Assembly: GCA_030527085.1 (NCBI GenBank)
Contig: JAUNBN010000033.1
Location: forward strand, 1-10,014
Direction of reading: 5' to 3'
Source: Oscillospiraceae bacterium
GTDB lineage: Bacteria; Bacillota; Clostridia; Oscillospirales; Ruminococcaceae
Length of the DNA: 10,014 bases
The notes below the pieces were generated by a model. The model had not been told where the DNA came from. It searched no databases and worked only from the letters and a program-made list of their open reading frames with translations. Made by a program: the position numbers and the translations under genes. Positions within the stretch are counted from its first letter, which is position 1. Every line of letters starts with the position of its first letter. Of this stretch, positions 1 through 5,670 are shown one piece after another.

Positions 1-190
1 CGACGACTCCGGCTCCATAGGCAAGCGCTACCGCCGCCAGGACGAGATAGGCACGCCCTTCTGCGTGACCTATGACTTCGATACCGAAAACGACGGCTGC
101 GTTACCGTAAGGGAGCGCGACAGCATGAAGCAGGAGCGAGTAAAAATAGAAGAGGTCAGCGCCTATATAAGCGCGGCGCTTAAGTTCTGA
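1..190 (+). CDS. glyQS: Glycyl-tRNA synthetase, C-terminal end (partial)
   Basis: This is the last 62 codons of a gene that begins left of the window; the first full codon is at base 2 and the stop is TGA at 188-190. The visible peptide contains SIGKRYRRQDEIGTPFCVTY followed by a DFDTENDG and VTVRERDSM stretch. That is the C-terminal anticodon-binding domain of the single-chain (alpha2) class II glycyl-tRNA synthetase, which charges tRNA-Gly with glycine in the cytoplasm. ProRS and ThrRS share this fold, but the RYRRQDEIGTPFCVT signature is the GlyRS version. The gene ends normally in ISAALKF, with no sign of truncation. Nothing can be said about its promoter or catalytic core, which lie outside the window. 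Identification is by recalled family sequence. Confidence 0.9.
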   Translation, partial: DDSGSIGKRYRRQDEIGTPFCVTYDFDTENDGCVTVRERDSMKQERVKIEEVSAYISAALKF

Positions 191-224
191 GCCTCTCGGG
201 TCTCGGAGGCTATCAAAAGATATA

Positions 225-257
225 AAAGGCGGGGCGGGCCTTTCGCTTTGCCCCGTA
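225..257 (+). terminator. Possible terminator after glycyl-tRNA synthetase
   Basis: Two mutually exclusive stems are visible: AAAGGC (225-230) with GCCTTT (238-243), and CGGGGC (230-235) with GCCCCG (250-255), the latter followed by TATTCTTTC. A separate 6-bp stem, AGCCTC (190-195) with GAGGCT (206-211), overlaps the stop codon. The T-rich tail is poor, so termination is plausible rather than shown. Confidence 0.35.
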
Positions 258-278
258 TTCTTTCGGCAAGGGAAGAGA

Positions 279-1301
279 ATGCAAAAGCTAAAGACCTTTC
301 TGCGCAGGCTCTCGAAGATGAGCTTTAAGCGCATGAAGATGTACGCGGAAAAGGCCGCGGCGCGCTCGGGCAGGCCGGCGCTCTTAATAATGCTGGACAT
401 GGTCTGGTGCTCCTTCGTTTACGGCGTGGGCTACCTCGACTACCTCACCTTCGGCTTCGTCTGGCAGAGCGCAAAAAAGCGCCGCAGCTTTATGACGATG
501 AACGACAATTTGAGCCTTGTGCGCCGCCTTAACCCCGCCGAAAAGCGCGAGGTCTTTGAGGATAAGGCGCTCTTCGCCCGGCGCTTTGCGGACTTTATGG
601 GCCGGGGTTTTACAGACCTGCGCGAGAGCGGCGAGCGGGGCTTCAGAGCCTTTTGCCAAAAACACCCGGTCGTGTTCGCAAAGGAGACTCACGGCTTCGG
701 CGGCCACGGCGTTTTGAGGCTGCGCTCTGAGAAAATAGAGGATTTTTCCGCGCTTTACAAAGAACTCTGCGCCAAGGAGATGTTCTTAATAGAGCAGGAG
801 GCGGCGCAGCACATAGACATGAACCGCCTTAACCAAAGCTCGGTAAACACCGTCCGCATAGTAACGCTCGAAAAGGACGGCGAGGTATATATAATGTACG
901 CCCTCATCCGCATGGGCAGCGGCGAGGGTTATGTGGACAACATAAGCAGCGGGGGCATGTACGCGCCGCTCGATTCCGAGGGGAAAATAAGCGCCGAGGC
1001 CTTCTGCGACAGGACCGGCGAATACTACTCCGAGCACCCCGCGACGCACACCGCGCTCATTGGCTTTCAGGTGCCCTATTTTAAAGAGGCGCTCGAGCTT
1101 GTGAAGCGGGCGGCGAAGCTGGCCGAGGGAGTGCGCTATATCGGCTGGGACGTGGCCGTCTGCAAAGACGGGCCCGTGTTTATAGAGGGCAACACTATAC
1201 CCAGCTACGACATGTGCCAGAACTACCGGCATCTGGGGCCGGATAAGACGGGTGTGAAGCCCAAATTCGTGGCTGTACTCGGCTCGGAGTTTTACGGCTA
1301 G
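279..1301 (+). CDS. Sugar-transfer-associated ATP-grasp protein
   Basis: This 340-residue protein has the hallmarks of the ATP-grasp family associated with sugar transfer (Pfam ATPgrasp_ST, related to alpha-L-glutamate-ligase-like proteins). ATP-grasp enzymes couple ATP hydrolysis to joining a carboxylate to an amine or similar acceptor. The substrate here is unknown; relatives often lie in exopolysaccharide or cell-surface glycan loci. Seen: a basic N-terminus (residues 1-30); a moderately hydrophobic, aromatic stretch (about 34-63); a glycine-rich ATP-binding loop KETHGFGGHGV (135-145); QSSVNTVRIVT (186-196); RMG (211-213); VDN then GG (219-226); IGWD (288-291); and the metal-binding segment IEGN (302-305). 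Length fits the family. The ATG at 279 follows AAGGGAAGAG (268-277) with normal spacing. It stands alone between glycyl-tRNA synthetase and typA, with no glycosyltransferase or sugar gene beside it. The family call is confident; the specific reaction is not known. Confidence 0.8.
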   Translation: MQKLKTFLRRLSKMSFKRMKMYAEKAAARSGRPALLIMLDMVWCSFVYGVGYLDYLTFGFVWQSAKKRRSFMTMNDNLSLVRRLNPAEKREVFEDKALFARRFADFMGRGFTDLRESGERGFRAFCQKHPVVFAKETHGFGGHGVLRLRSEKIEDFSALYKELCAKEMFLIEQEAAQHIDMNRLNQSSVNTVRIVTLEKDGEVYIMYALIRMGSGEGYVDNISSGGMYAPLDSEGKISAEAFCDRTGEYYSEHPATHTALIGFQVPYFKEALELVKRAAKLAEGVRYIGWDVAVCKDGPVFIEGNTIPSYDMCQNYRHLGPDKTGVKPKFVAVLGSEFYG

Positions 1302-1330
1302 ACTCGCCCGGCACATCGCCCAAAGTGAGC

Positions 1331-1358
1331 TTGCTATTTTCGTGCAATCTGCTATAAT
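1331..1358 (+). promoter_or_regulatory. Probable sigma-A-type promoter for typA
   Basis: TTGCTA (1331-1336) and a perfect TATAAT (1353-1358) are separated by 16 bp. Transcription would start near 1365 and give a leader of about 245 nt before the typA TTG start. No other good -10 box was seen in the gap after the ATP-grasp gene. Confidence 0.65.
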
Positions 1359-1371
1359 TGCTCTCGTGCTT

Positions 1372-1453
1372 CAAAGCCGCCGCCGAAGGCGGACTGTTGA
1401 GGGTATTTACCTCCGCCGCCGGCGGGGGTAAATACCCTCACTTAATGGCTTTG
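1372..1453. repeat. Nested palindromic element in the typA leader
   Basis: An outer inverted pair, CAAAGCC (1372-1378) and GGCTTTG (1447-1453), encloses a small hairpin (CCGCC 1380-1384 with GGCGG 1388-1392) and a very long near-perfect palindrome at 1398-1440. The palindrome is a 21-bp stem with essentially no free loop: its arms begin TGAGGGTATTTACC and end GGTAAATACCCTCA, with one T-G wobble. No T-run follows, so it is not a standard terminator. Its core (CCGCCG-CC-GGCGGGGG) closely resembles the core of the repeats at 4762-4849 and 9511-9601. It could be an insertion of a palindromic unit or an RNA structure in the leader. Confidence 0.7.
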
Positions 1454-1520
1454 GCCAATGACGGCGGTCTTTCTCAGAGAGAAAAAGCGGGAACGGCCGA
1501 TTAAGCGCGCAGAACGCTGT

Positions 1521-1574
1521 ATTCCCCGCCCTTGGCAGGAATGCGGCGAGAAATCCGCGCAAGGGGACATTTTT
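1521..1574 (+). promoter_or_regulatory. Attenuator-like alternative hairpins upstream of typA
   Basis: One fold pairs ATTCC (1521-1525) with GGAAT (1538-1542) and GCC (1528-1530) with GGC (1534-1536). A competing fold pairs CCCTTG (1529-1534) with CAAGGG (1560-1565) and GCGG (1543-1546) with CCGC (1555-1558), followed by a T5 run at 1570-1574. The two folds share bases, as in antiterminator/terminator pairs. No known riboswitch or T-box consensus was recognised. The assignment is inference from hand pairing only. Confidence 0.3.
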
Positions 1575-1610
1575 CGGCAGAGAAAGCCGATAAAGAGGAG
1601 AAAAGGAATT

Positions 1611-3443
1611 TTGATAAGAAACGACCTTCGCAATATCGCCATAATAGCCCATGTTGACCACGGCAAGACCACGCTGGTGGACCAGATGCTCAAGCAGGGC
1701 GGAGCCTTCAGGGAGAACCAGCAGGTGGCTGAGCGGCTTATGGATACCGGCGACCTCGAGCGCGAGCGCGGTATAACCATACTCGCCAAGAACACCGCCT
1801 GCGTCTACAAGGACACTACGATAAATATAGTAGATACCCCCGGCCACGCGGACTTCGGCGGCGAGGTGGAGCGCGTCCTCAAGATGGTGGACGGCGTGCT
1901 GCTCTTGGTGGACGCGGCCGAGGGGCCGATGCCACAGACGCGCTTCGTGCTCGAAAAAGCGCTCTCTTTGGGGCTCATGCTCATAGTGGTGGTAAACAAG
2001 ACCGACCGCCCAGACGCGCGCATAGACGAGGTCGTGGACGAGGTGCTCGAACTGCTTATAGACCTCGGCGCGAGCAACGAGCAGCTCGACTCTCCCATGA
2101 TATTCTGTTCGGGGCGCGCCGGCACAGCCAGCTTCTCGCCGCACAAGCCGGGCAGCGACCTTTCGCCTCTCTTCGACACGATAATAGATTATATAAGGCC
2201 GCCCGAGGGCGACGAGAAGGGGCCGCTCTCGCTGCTGGTCTCCTGCATAGACTACAACGACTACGTCGGCCGCGAGGCCATAGGCAGGATAGAGCGCGGC
2301 GAGATGCGCGTTAATTCCGAGGTGGCGGTCTGCGACTTCCACGATACGGCGCTCAACAAAAAAGCGCGCGTCAGCGCGATGTTCAAATTCGAGGATTTGC
2401 GGCGCGTGCCAGTCGAGAGCGCCACGGTCGGCGATATAATAGCTTTTTCGGGCATAGAGGACGTTAATATAGGCAACACGGTCTGCGCGCCCGAGGCGAT
2501 TGAGCCGCTGCCCTTTGTAAAGATAAGCGAGCCTACGGTCGAGATGACCTTTTCCGTTAACGACAGCCCCTTCGCGGGCAGCGAGGGGAAATACGTCACC
2601 TCCCGCCAGCTCTCCGACAGGCTCTTTCGCGAGCTGCTGCGCGACGTTTCGCTCATCGTTGAGAAGACCGAGCGCACGGACTCCTTCAGAGTTCTGGGCA
2701 GGGGCGAGATGCATCTCTCGATTTTGATTGAGACCATGCGGCGCGAGGGCTACGAGTTCTCAGTAGGCGCGCCGGGCGTGCTCTACAAGACCATAGACGG
2801 TGTGCTCTCGGAGCCCTGCGAGCGCTTTGTGGCGGACCTGCCGCCGGACGCGGTGGGCGCGGTTATGGAAAAGCTGGGCGCGCGCAAGGGCGAACTCGTC
2901 TCTATGGAGCCGCTGGGCTCGCGCGTCAAGCTCGAATTCAAAATACCCTCCCGCGGGCTCTTCGGCTATCGCTCGGAGTTTTTAACAGACACGCGCGGAG
3001 AGGGCGTGATGAGCGCCGTTTTCGACAGCTACATTCCCGCCAAGGGCGAGATACAGAAAAGGCAGCAGGGTGCGCTCATAGCCTACGAGACCGGCGAGGC
3101 CGTGACCTACGGGCTCTACAACGCGCAGGAGCGCGGCGCGCTCTTCATAGGCCCGGGAGAAAGGGTCTATGCGGGTATGATAGTGGGCGCTTCGCCCAAG
3201 AGCGAGGACGTGGTGGTGAACGTCTGCAAGAAAAAGCACGTCACCAATATGCGCGCCTCGGGCAGCGACGAGGCCTTAAGGCTCACGCCGCGCCGTGAGC
3301 TCTCGCTCGAGCAGTGTATAGAGTTTCTGGCCGAGGACGAGCTTTTGGAGGTGACCCCCGCGAGCCTGAGACTGCGCAAGAAGGAGCTCTCCCACTCGCA
3401 GCGCGCGCGGGAGGCCTCGCAGAAAAAGGGCAAAACGCAGTAA
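1611..3443 (+). CDS. typA: Ribosome-associated GTPase TypA/BipA
   Basis: The product is a 610-residue translational GTPase of the TypA/BipA family, which binds the 70S ribosome at the EF-G site and supports ribosome assembly and stress growth. Motifs, numbered from the chosen start: G1 AHVDHGKTT (13-21), G2 RERGIT (51-56), G3 DTPGH (75-79), G4 NKTD (129-132) and a G5-like SGRAG (167-171; the usual SA is SG here). Beyond the G domain come the beta-barrel and EF-G-like domains, with EGKYVTSRQL, LGRGEMHLSILIE and IPSRGLFGYRSEF. The TypA-specific C-terminal domain has KKHVTNMRASGSDEALRL. I choose TTG at 1611 because AGGAG (1596-1600) lies 10 nt upstream and the peptide then begins MIRNDLRNIAIIAHVDHGKT, matching the family N-terminus and usual length. 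The reading frame stays open back to an ATG at 1458, but that would add 51 highly basic residues and lacks a ribosome binding site. It is preceded by its own promoter and a long structured leader. Confidence 0.95.
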   Translation: MIRNDLRNIAIIAHVDHGKTTLVDQMLKQGGAFRENQQVAERLMDTGDLERERGITILAKNTACVYKDTTINIVDTPGHADFGGEVERVLKMVDGVLLLVDAAEGPMPQTRFVLEKALSLGLMLIVVVNKTDRPDARIDEVVDEVLELLIDLGASNEQLDSPMIFCSGRAGTASFSPHKPGSDLSPLFDTIIDYIRPPEGDEKGPLSLLVSCIDYNDYVGREAIGRIERGEMRVNSEVAVCDFHDTALNKKARVSAMFKFEDLRRVPVESATVGDIIAFSGIEDVNIGNTVCAPEAIEPLPFVKISEPTVEMTFSVNDSPFAGSEGKYVTSRQLSDRLFRELLRDVSLIVEKTERTDSFRVLGRGEMHLSILIETMRREGYEFSVGAPGVLYKTIDGVLSEPCERFVADLPPDAVGAVMEKLGARKGELVSMEPLGSRVKLEFKIPSRGLFGYRSEFLTDTRGEGVMSAVFDSYIPAKGEIQKRQQGALIAYETGEAVTYGLYNAQERGALFIGPGERVYAGMIVGASPKSEDVVVNVCKKKHVTNMRASGSDEALRLTPRRELSLEQCIEFLAEDELLEVTPASLRLRKKELSHSQRAREASQKKGKTQ

Positions 3444-3482
3444 AAAGTTCAAAATCCATTCACAATATAGACCCGCCCCCGG

Positions 3483-3491
3483 TGCTAGAAT
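3483..3491 (+). promoter_or_regulatory. Possible extended -10 promoter for the epimerase gene
   Basis: TGCTAGAAT (3483-3491) fits an extended -10 box. The only -35-like element, TTCACA (3459-3464), is 21 bp away, which is too far for a standard promoter. A start near 3498 would put the GC-rich hairpin directly at the 5' end of the transcript. Confidence 0.3.
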
Positions 3492-3492
3492 T

Positions 3493-3534
3493 AAAAAAAG
3501 CGCGCGGGGGCGCGGTGTTTCTCTCCCCCCGCGC
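3493..3534 (-). terminator. GC-rich hairpin with a T-tract on the minus strand
   Basis: GCGCGGGGG (3502-3510) and CCCCCGCGC (3526-3534) form a perfect 9-bp stem. The adjacent A7 tract (3493-3499) makes a textbook intrinsic terminator only when read on the minus strand. On the plus strand no T-run follows, so it is a weak terminator for typA. No minus-strand gene is evident to the right until 5014. It may block antisense transcription or serve as a 5' structure of the next mRNA. Confidence 0.45.
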
Positions 3535-3554
3535 CGAAAAGGGAGAAAAGGGCA

Positions 3555-4616
3555 ATGGATACGGTCTATCTCGTGACGGGAGCCGGCGGCTTTCTGGGAG
3601 GTCAGATAGTCGAGAGGCTGGTGGCGCAGAAGAAGAGGGTGCGCGCGCTGCTCATGCCAGGCGACAGTGCGCGCGAGCACCTGCTTTACAATGTTGAGCT
3701 CTTTGAGGGCGACGTGCGAGACAGAGCCTCCTGCGCCGAGGCCTTCGATACCGGCGGCGCGCCCTTAAAGGTCGTTCACGCGGCGGGCATAGTGACGATA
3801 GCCAGCAAGCACGACGAGCTGGTGCGCGAGATAAACGTGGGCGGAACGGCCAACATAATCTCGCTCTGCGAGGAATACAGAGTGCAGAAGCTCGTCTATA
3901 TAAGCTCCGTTCACGCCATACCTGAAAAGCCGCGCGGCGAGGTGATGAGCGAGACGGATACCTTCTCTCCGGATTTGGTCGAGGGCCTCTACGCCAAGAC
4001 CAAGGCCGAGGCCACGGCGCTGGCGCTCGCGGCGGCGAGGCGGGGCCTGGACGTTTCGGTGGTACACCCCTCGGGGCTCTGCGGCCCGGGAGACAGGGGC
4101 CGCAGCTACTTGAAGCAGCTCATAATAGACTATGTCTCCGGCGGCCTCTCGGCCGGAGTTGAGGGCGGCTACGACTTCGCGGACGTCCGCGACGTCGCGG
4201 ATGGTATAGTCTCCTGCCTCGAAAAGGGACGGCGGGGGGAGTGTTATATCCTCTCCGGGCGCTATGTCTCCGTGCGCGAGCTGCTCGCCGCTTTAAGCCG
4301 CGTTACGGGACTTCGGCCCGTTAAGCTCATTTTGCCGATGAGCCTCGCGAAGCTCACCGCGCCGCTGGCCGAGGCCTATTATAAGCTTCTGGGCCAGCCC
4401 CCGCTCTACACGAGCTACTCGATGTTCACCCTGAGCGGCAACGCCCTCTTTACACACGAGAAGGCCGCCAGGGAGCTGGGCTATAAGACCCGCCCTCTGG
4501 AAAACACGCTCTCGGACGCCTACCGCTGGCTGGAGCTCAACGGAATGCTGCGCGCGAAGAAGCGCCCGCCGCTCGCAAAGCCGCGCCTCAAGAAAAAATC
4601 CCGCGCGGGGACATAA
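3555..4616 (+). CDS. NAD(P)-dependent epimerase/dehydratase (extended SDR)
   Basis: This 353-residue protein belongs to the extended short-chain dehydrogenase/reductase superfamily, in the NAD-dependent epimerase/dehydratase or dihydroflavonol-reductase-like group. These cytoplasmic Rossmann-fold enzymes oxidise or reduce nucleotide sugars, steroid-like or small carbonyl substrates. Visible motifs: the dinucleotide-binding loop TGAGGFLG (8-15, GxxGxxG), GDVRD (52-56), VHAAG (74-78), YISSVHAI (115-122) with the catalytic Ser, the catalytic YAKTK (146-150) and HPSGLCGPGD (171-180). The substrate-binding C-terminal half is less conserved. The last 20 or so residues are an unusually basic tail (RAKKRPP, then RLKKKSR), which may contact nucleic acid or membrane or be disordered. 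The ATG at 3555 follows GGGAG (3541-3545) by 9 nt. It is probably a one-gene unit after typA and converges on the two-component operon. The substrate cannot be assigned from sequence or neighbours. Confidence 0.85.
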   Translation: MDTVYLVTGAGGFLGGQIVERLVAQKKRVRALLMPGDSAREHLLYNVELFEGDVRDRASCAEAFDTGGAPLKVVHAAGIVTIASKHDELVREINVGGTANIISLCEEYRVQKLVYISSVHAIPEKPRGEVMSETDTFSPDLVEGLYAKTKAEATALALAAARRGLDVSVVHPSGLCGPGDRGRSYLKQLIIDYVSGGLSAGVEGGYDFADVRDVADGIVSCLEKGRRGECYILSGRYVSVRELLAALSRVTGLRPVKLILPMSLAKLTAPLAEAYYKLLGQPPLYTSYSMFTLSGNALFTHEKAARELGYKTRPLENTLSDAYRWLELNGMLRAKKRPPLAKPRLKKKSRAGT

Positions 4617-4631
4617 GAGCCGCCGCATACA

Positions 4632-4658
4632 AAAGCGCCCCGCGATGCGGGGTGCTTT
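4632..4658 (+). terminator. Hairpin terminator after the epimerase gene
   Basis: AAAGCGCCCCGC (4632-4643) pairs with GCGGGGTGCTTT (4647-4658), a 12-bp stem with one G-T wobble and a GAT loop, 15 bp after the stop codon. The T-tail is only TTT, within the stem, and the A-run opposite makes it potentially bidirectional. Confidence 0.65.
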
Positions 4659-4676
4659 ACAGTTCAGGCCCAGAAT

Positions 4677-4703
4677 GCCGCCCATCTAGTCGGCTGTTTT
4701 TTT
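4677..4703 (+). terminator. Second weak terminator with T7 tract
   Basis: GCCG (4677-4680) and CGGC (4691-4694) form a short stem followed closely by T7 (4697-4703). It may back up the hairpin just upstream. The stem is only 4 bp. Confidence 0.35.
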
Positions 4704-4761
4704 ACATCTGCTCCATATGTTCCAGCTAGGCTGTGCTGCTTGTCAGGGTATTCCTCCCCGC

Positions 4762-4849
4762 GAGAGTGTCCCACTGCGTGGTTTTTACTGTCTTTCCCCC
4801 GCCGTAGGCGGGGGAAAGACAGCGTATTACACGCCCTTGAGCCACTCCC
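4762..4849. repeat. Dispersed nested palindromic repeat, copy A
   Basis: This 88-bp non-coding element recurs at 9511-9601 in the same orientation. Three nested inverted pairs are visible: outer GAGAGTG (4762-4768) with CACTCCC (4843-4849, one G-T-type mismatch), middle GCGTG (4776-4780) with CACGC (4830-4834), and a perfect central 16-bp stem CTGTCTTTCCCCCGCC (4788-4803) with its complement (4807-4822) around the loop GTA. The two copies differ mainly by 3 nt in the T-tract, single changes in each central arm, and the reversed loop. It lies between converging transcription units. The architecture resembles a small non-autonomous mobile element or a REP-like sequence; no transposase is present here. 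Confidence 0.85.
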
Positions 4850-4874
4850 AAGCTAAAGGGCAAGAGCCGGGGCA

Positions 4875-4898
4875 GGGCAAAGTGCCCGTATCTTTTTT
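4875..4898 (+). terminator. Short hairpin with T6 tract
   Basis: GGGCA (4875-4879) pairs with TGCCC (4883-4887) and is followed by GTATC and T6 (4893-4898). The stem is short, so this is a modest plus-strand terminator candidate within the convergent gap. Confidence 0.35.
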
Positions 4899-4918
4899 GT
4901 CTCGAATAGACACGGTGT

Positions 4919-4957
4919 CGCAAGCTGTACTCGCTTGCGGCGCCGCTTTTATTCTTT
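4919..4957 (+). terminator. Hairpin with T-rich tail in convergent gap
   Basis: CGCAAGC (4919-4925) pairs with GCTTGCG (4933-4939). After the palindrome GCGGCGCCGC (4937-4946) comes a T-rich stretch on the plus strand. It could stop rightward read-through before the two-component operon. Confidence 0.35.
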
Positions 4958-4971
4958 GTTTAAAATGCACG

Positions 4972-5001
4972 CTTATAGGCCGCTTCCTCAAATACTATAA
5001 G
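4972..5001 (-). terminator. Weak terminator candidate for the two-component operon
   Basis: CTTATAG (4972-4978) and CTATAAG (4995-5001) form a 7-bp AT-rich stem 13 bp beyond the stop codon of the last operon gene. Read leftward it is followed by a short ATTTT. The low-GC stem makes this a weak call. Confidence 0.3.
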
Positions 5002-5013
5002 GCAGACTTCAGT

Positions 5014-5670
5014 TTATCGGGGTGTCGTCAGCGCGAGCAGCGGCTCCATTTCGACGGCGGTGTAGGAATGTATCTCTATTCCGTTTGCCAGGCCCTTATC
5101 GTCGGCCTGAAGCGAGATATACAATTGAAGCGAGGGCGAATATCTCCCCAGGCTTGTTCCGCTCATATTGGGCCCCCGGTATTCTATATGCCGCCAGTCC
5201 TCAATATCCGCAAGGCCGAGGTAGGCGGCAAAGCGCTCGATGAGAGTTTCGGCGCTTACTCCCTCGCCGCCCCAGGACACGGAGACAAGCAGTCCCGAAA
5301 CGGGCTCGAGTTCCATGCGGCACGCGTTTTCGGCAGGCGGGGAAACTCGGCTTAAAGCGGTGCAGCTTCGGGGCACAATTCCGGCGGCCTTCAGCTCCTC
5401 CAGCTGAGTTAGACCTCCCTCCGAGGCGGAGCGCCCGCCTCCTGAAGCGAAGACATAGGCGCGGTCGATATAAAGCGCCCTCGCCGCTGCGTTCGCAATA
5501 CCTGCGGCGCTCAAAGCGCCGTCTCGCGCTGCGCGCTCGCCGCGGTATTCACCGCCGAGCATAGCCGCCTCGTCCGCGGCGGCGACTAATCTCGGCGCGG
5601 CGATTATCGCCGCCATTATAACAAGGCACACAGCAACCGCCAGAGCGCTTTTCCGTTTAGAGCTTTTCAT
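5014..5670 (-). CDS. Membrane-anchored extracytoplasmic protein, unknown function
   Basis: I do not recognise this 218-residue protein. It has a basic start (MKSSKRKS), one hydrophobic segment (about 9-32) that is a signal peptide or membrane anchor without a lipobox Cys, and an outside domain of about 185 residues. Two cysteines (103 and 117) could form a disulphide. The C-terminal part looks like mixed alpha/beta (SLQLYISLQADD, GIEIHSYTAVEMEP). It is the last gene of the operon: its ATG at 5670 lies inside the kinase gene (14-nt overlap). A strong AAAGGAGG site (5677-5684) sits 6 nt upstream, which is why I reject the longer start at 5736. The tight coupling suggests an accessory of the kinase, for example an extracytoplasmic modulator or a signal-linked structural protein. 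That role is inferred from position alone. Confidence 0.8.
   Translation of the reverse strand: MKSSKRKSALAVAVCLVIMAAIIAAPRLVAAADEAAMLGGEYRGERAARDGALSAAGIANAAARALYIDRAYVFASGGGRSASEGGLTQLEELKAAGIVPRSCTALSRVSPPAENACRMELEPVSGLLVSVSWGGEGVSAETLIERFAAYLGLADIEDWRHIEYRGPNMSGTSLGRYSPSLQLYISLQADDKGLANGIEIHSYTAVEMEPLLALTTPR

Noticed and set aside
1372..1453. CRISPR or intrinsic terminator at the long palindrome before typA
   Set aside because: There is a single palindrome rather than spaced repeats, and no T-run follows on either strand.
1458..1610. In-frame 51-codon N-terminal extension of typA from ATG at 1458
   Set aside because: No ribosome binding site precedes it, the peptide is arginine/lysine-rich and unlike TypA N-termini, and the TTG at 1611 has a good AGGAG site and gives the normal family length.
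1407..2714. 435-codon minus-strand open frame antisense to typA
   Set aside because: A typical shadow frame in GC-rich DNA; typA on the other strand is unambiguous and intact.
4726..4923. Minus-strand open frames at 4726-4923 and 9385-9693 that encode similar peptides (AQGRVIRCL...GGGK)
   Set aside because: The similarity comes from translating the two copies of the palindromic DNA repeat; both frames cover the hairpins and their ends are unrelated.
4717..5355. 212-codon plus-strand open frame across the convergent gap
   Set aside because: It runs through repeat copy A and terminator-like hairpins and then antisense to the operon's last gene; the composition is not protein-like and there is no ribosome binding site.
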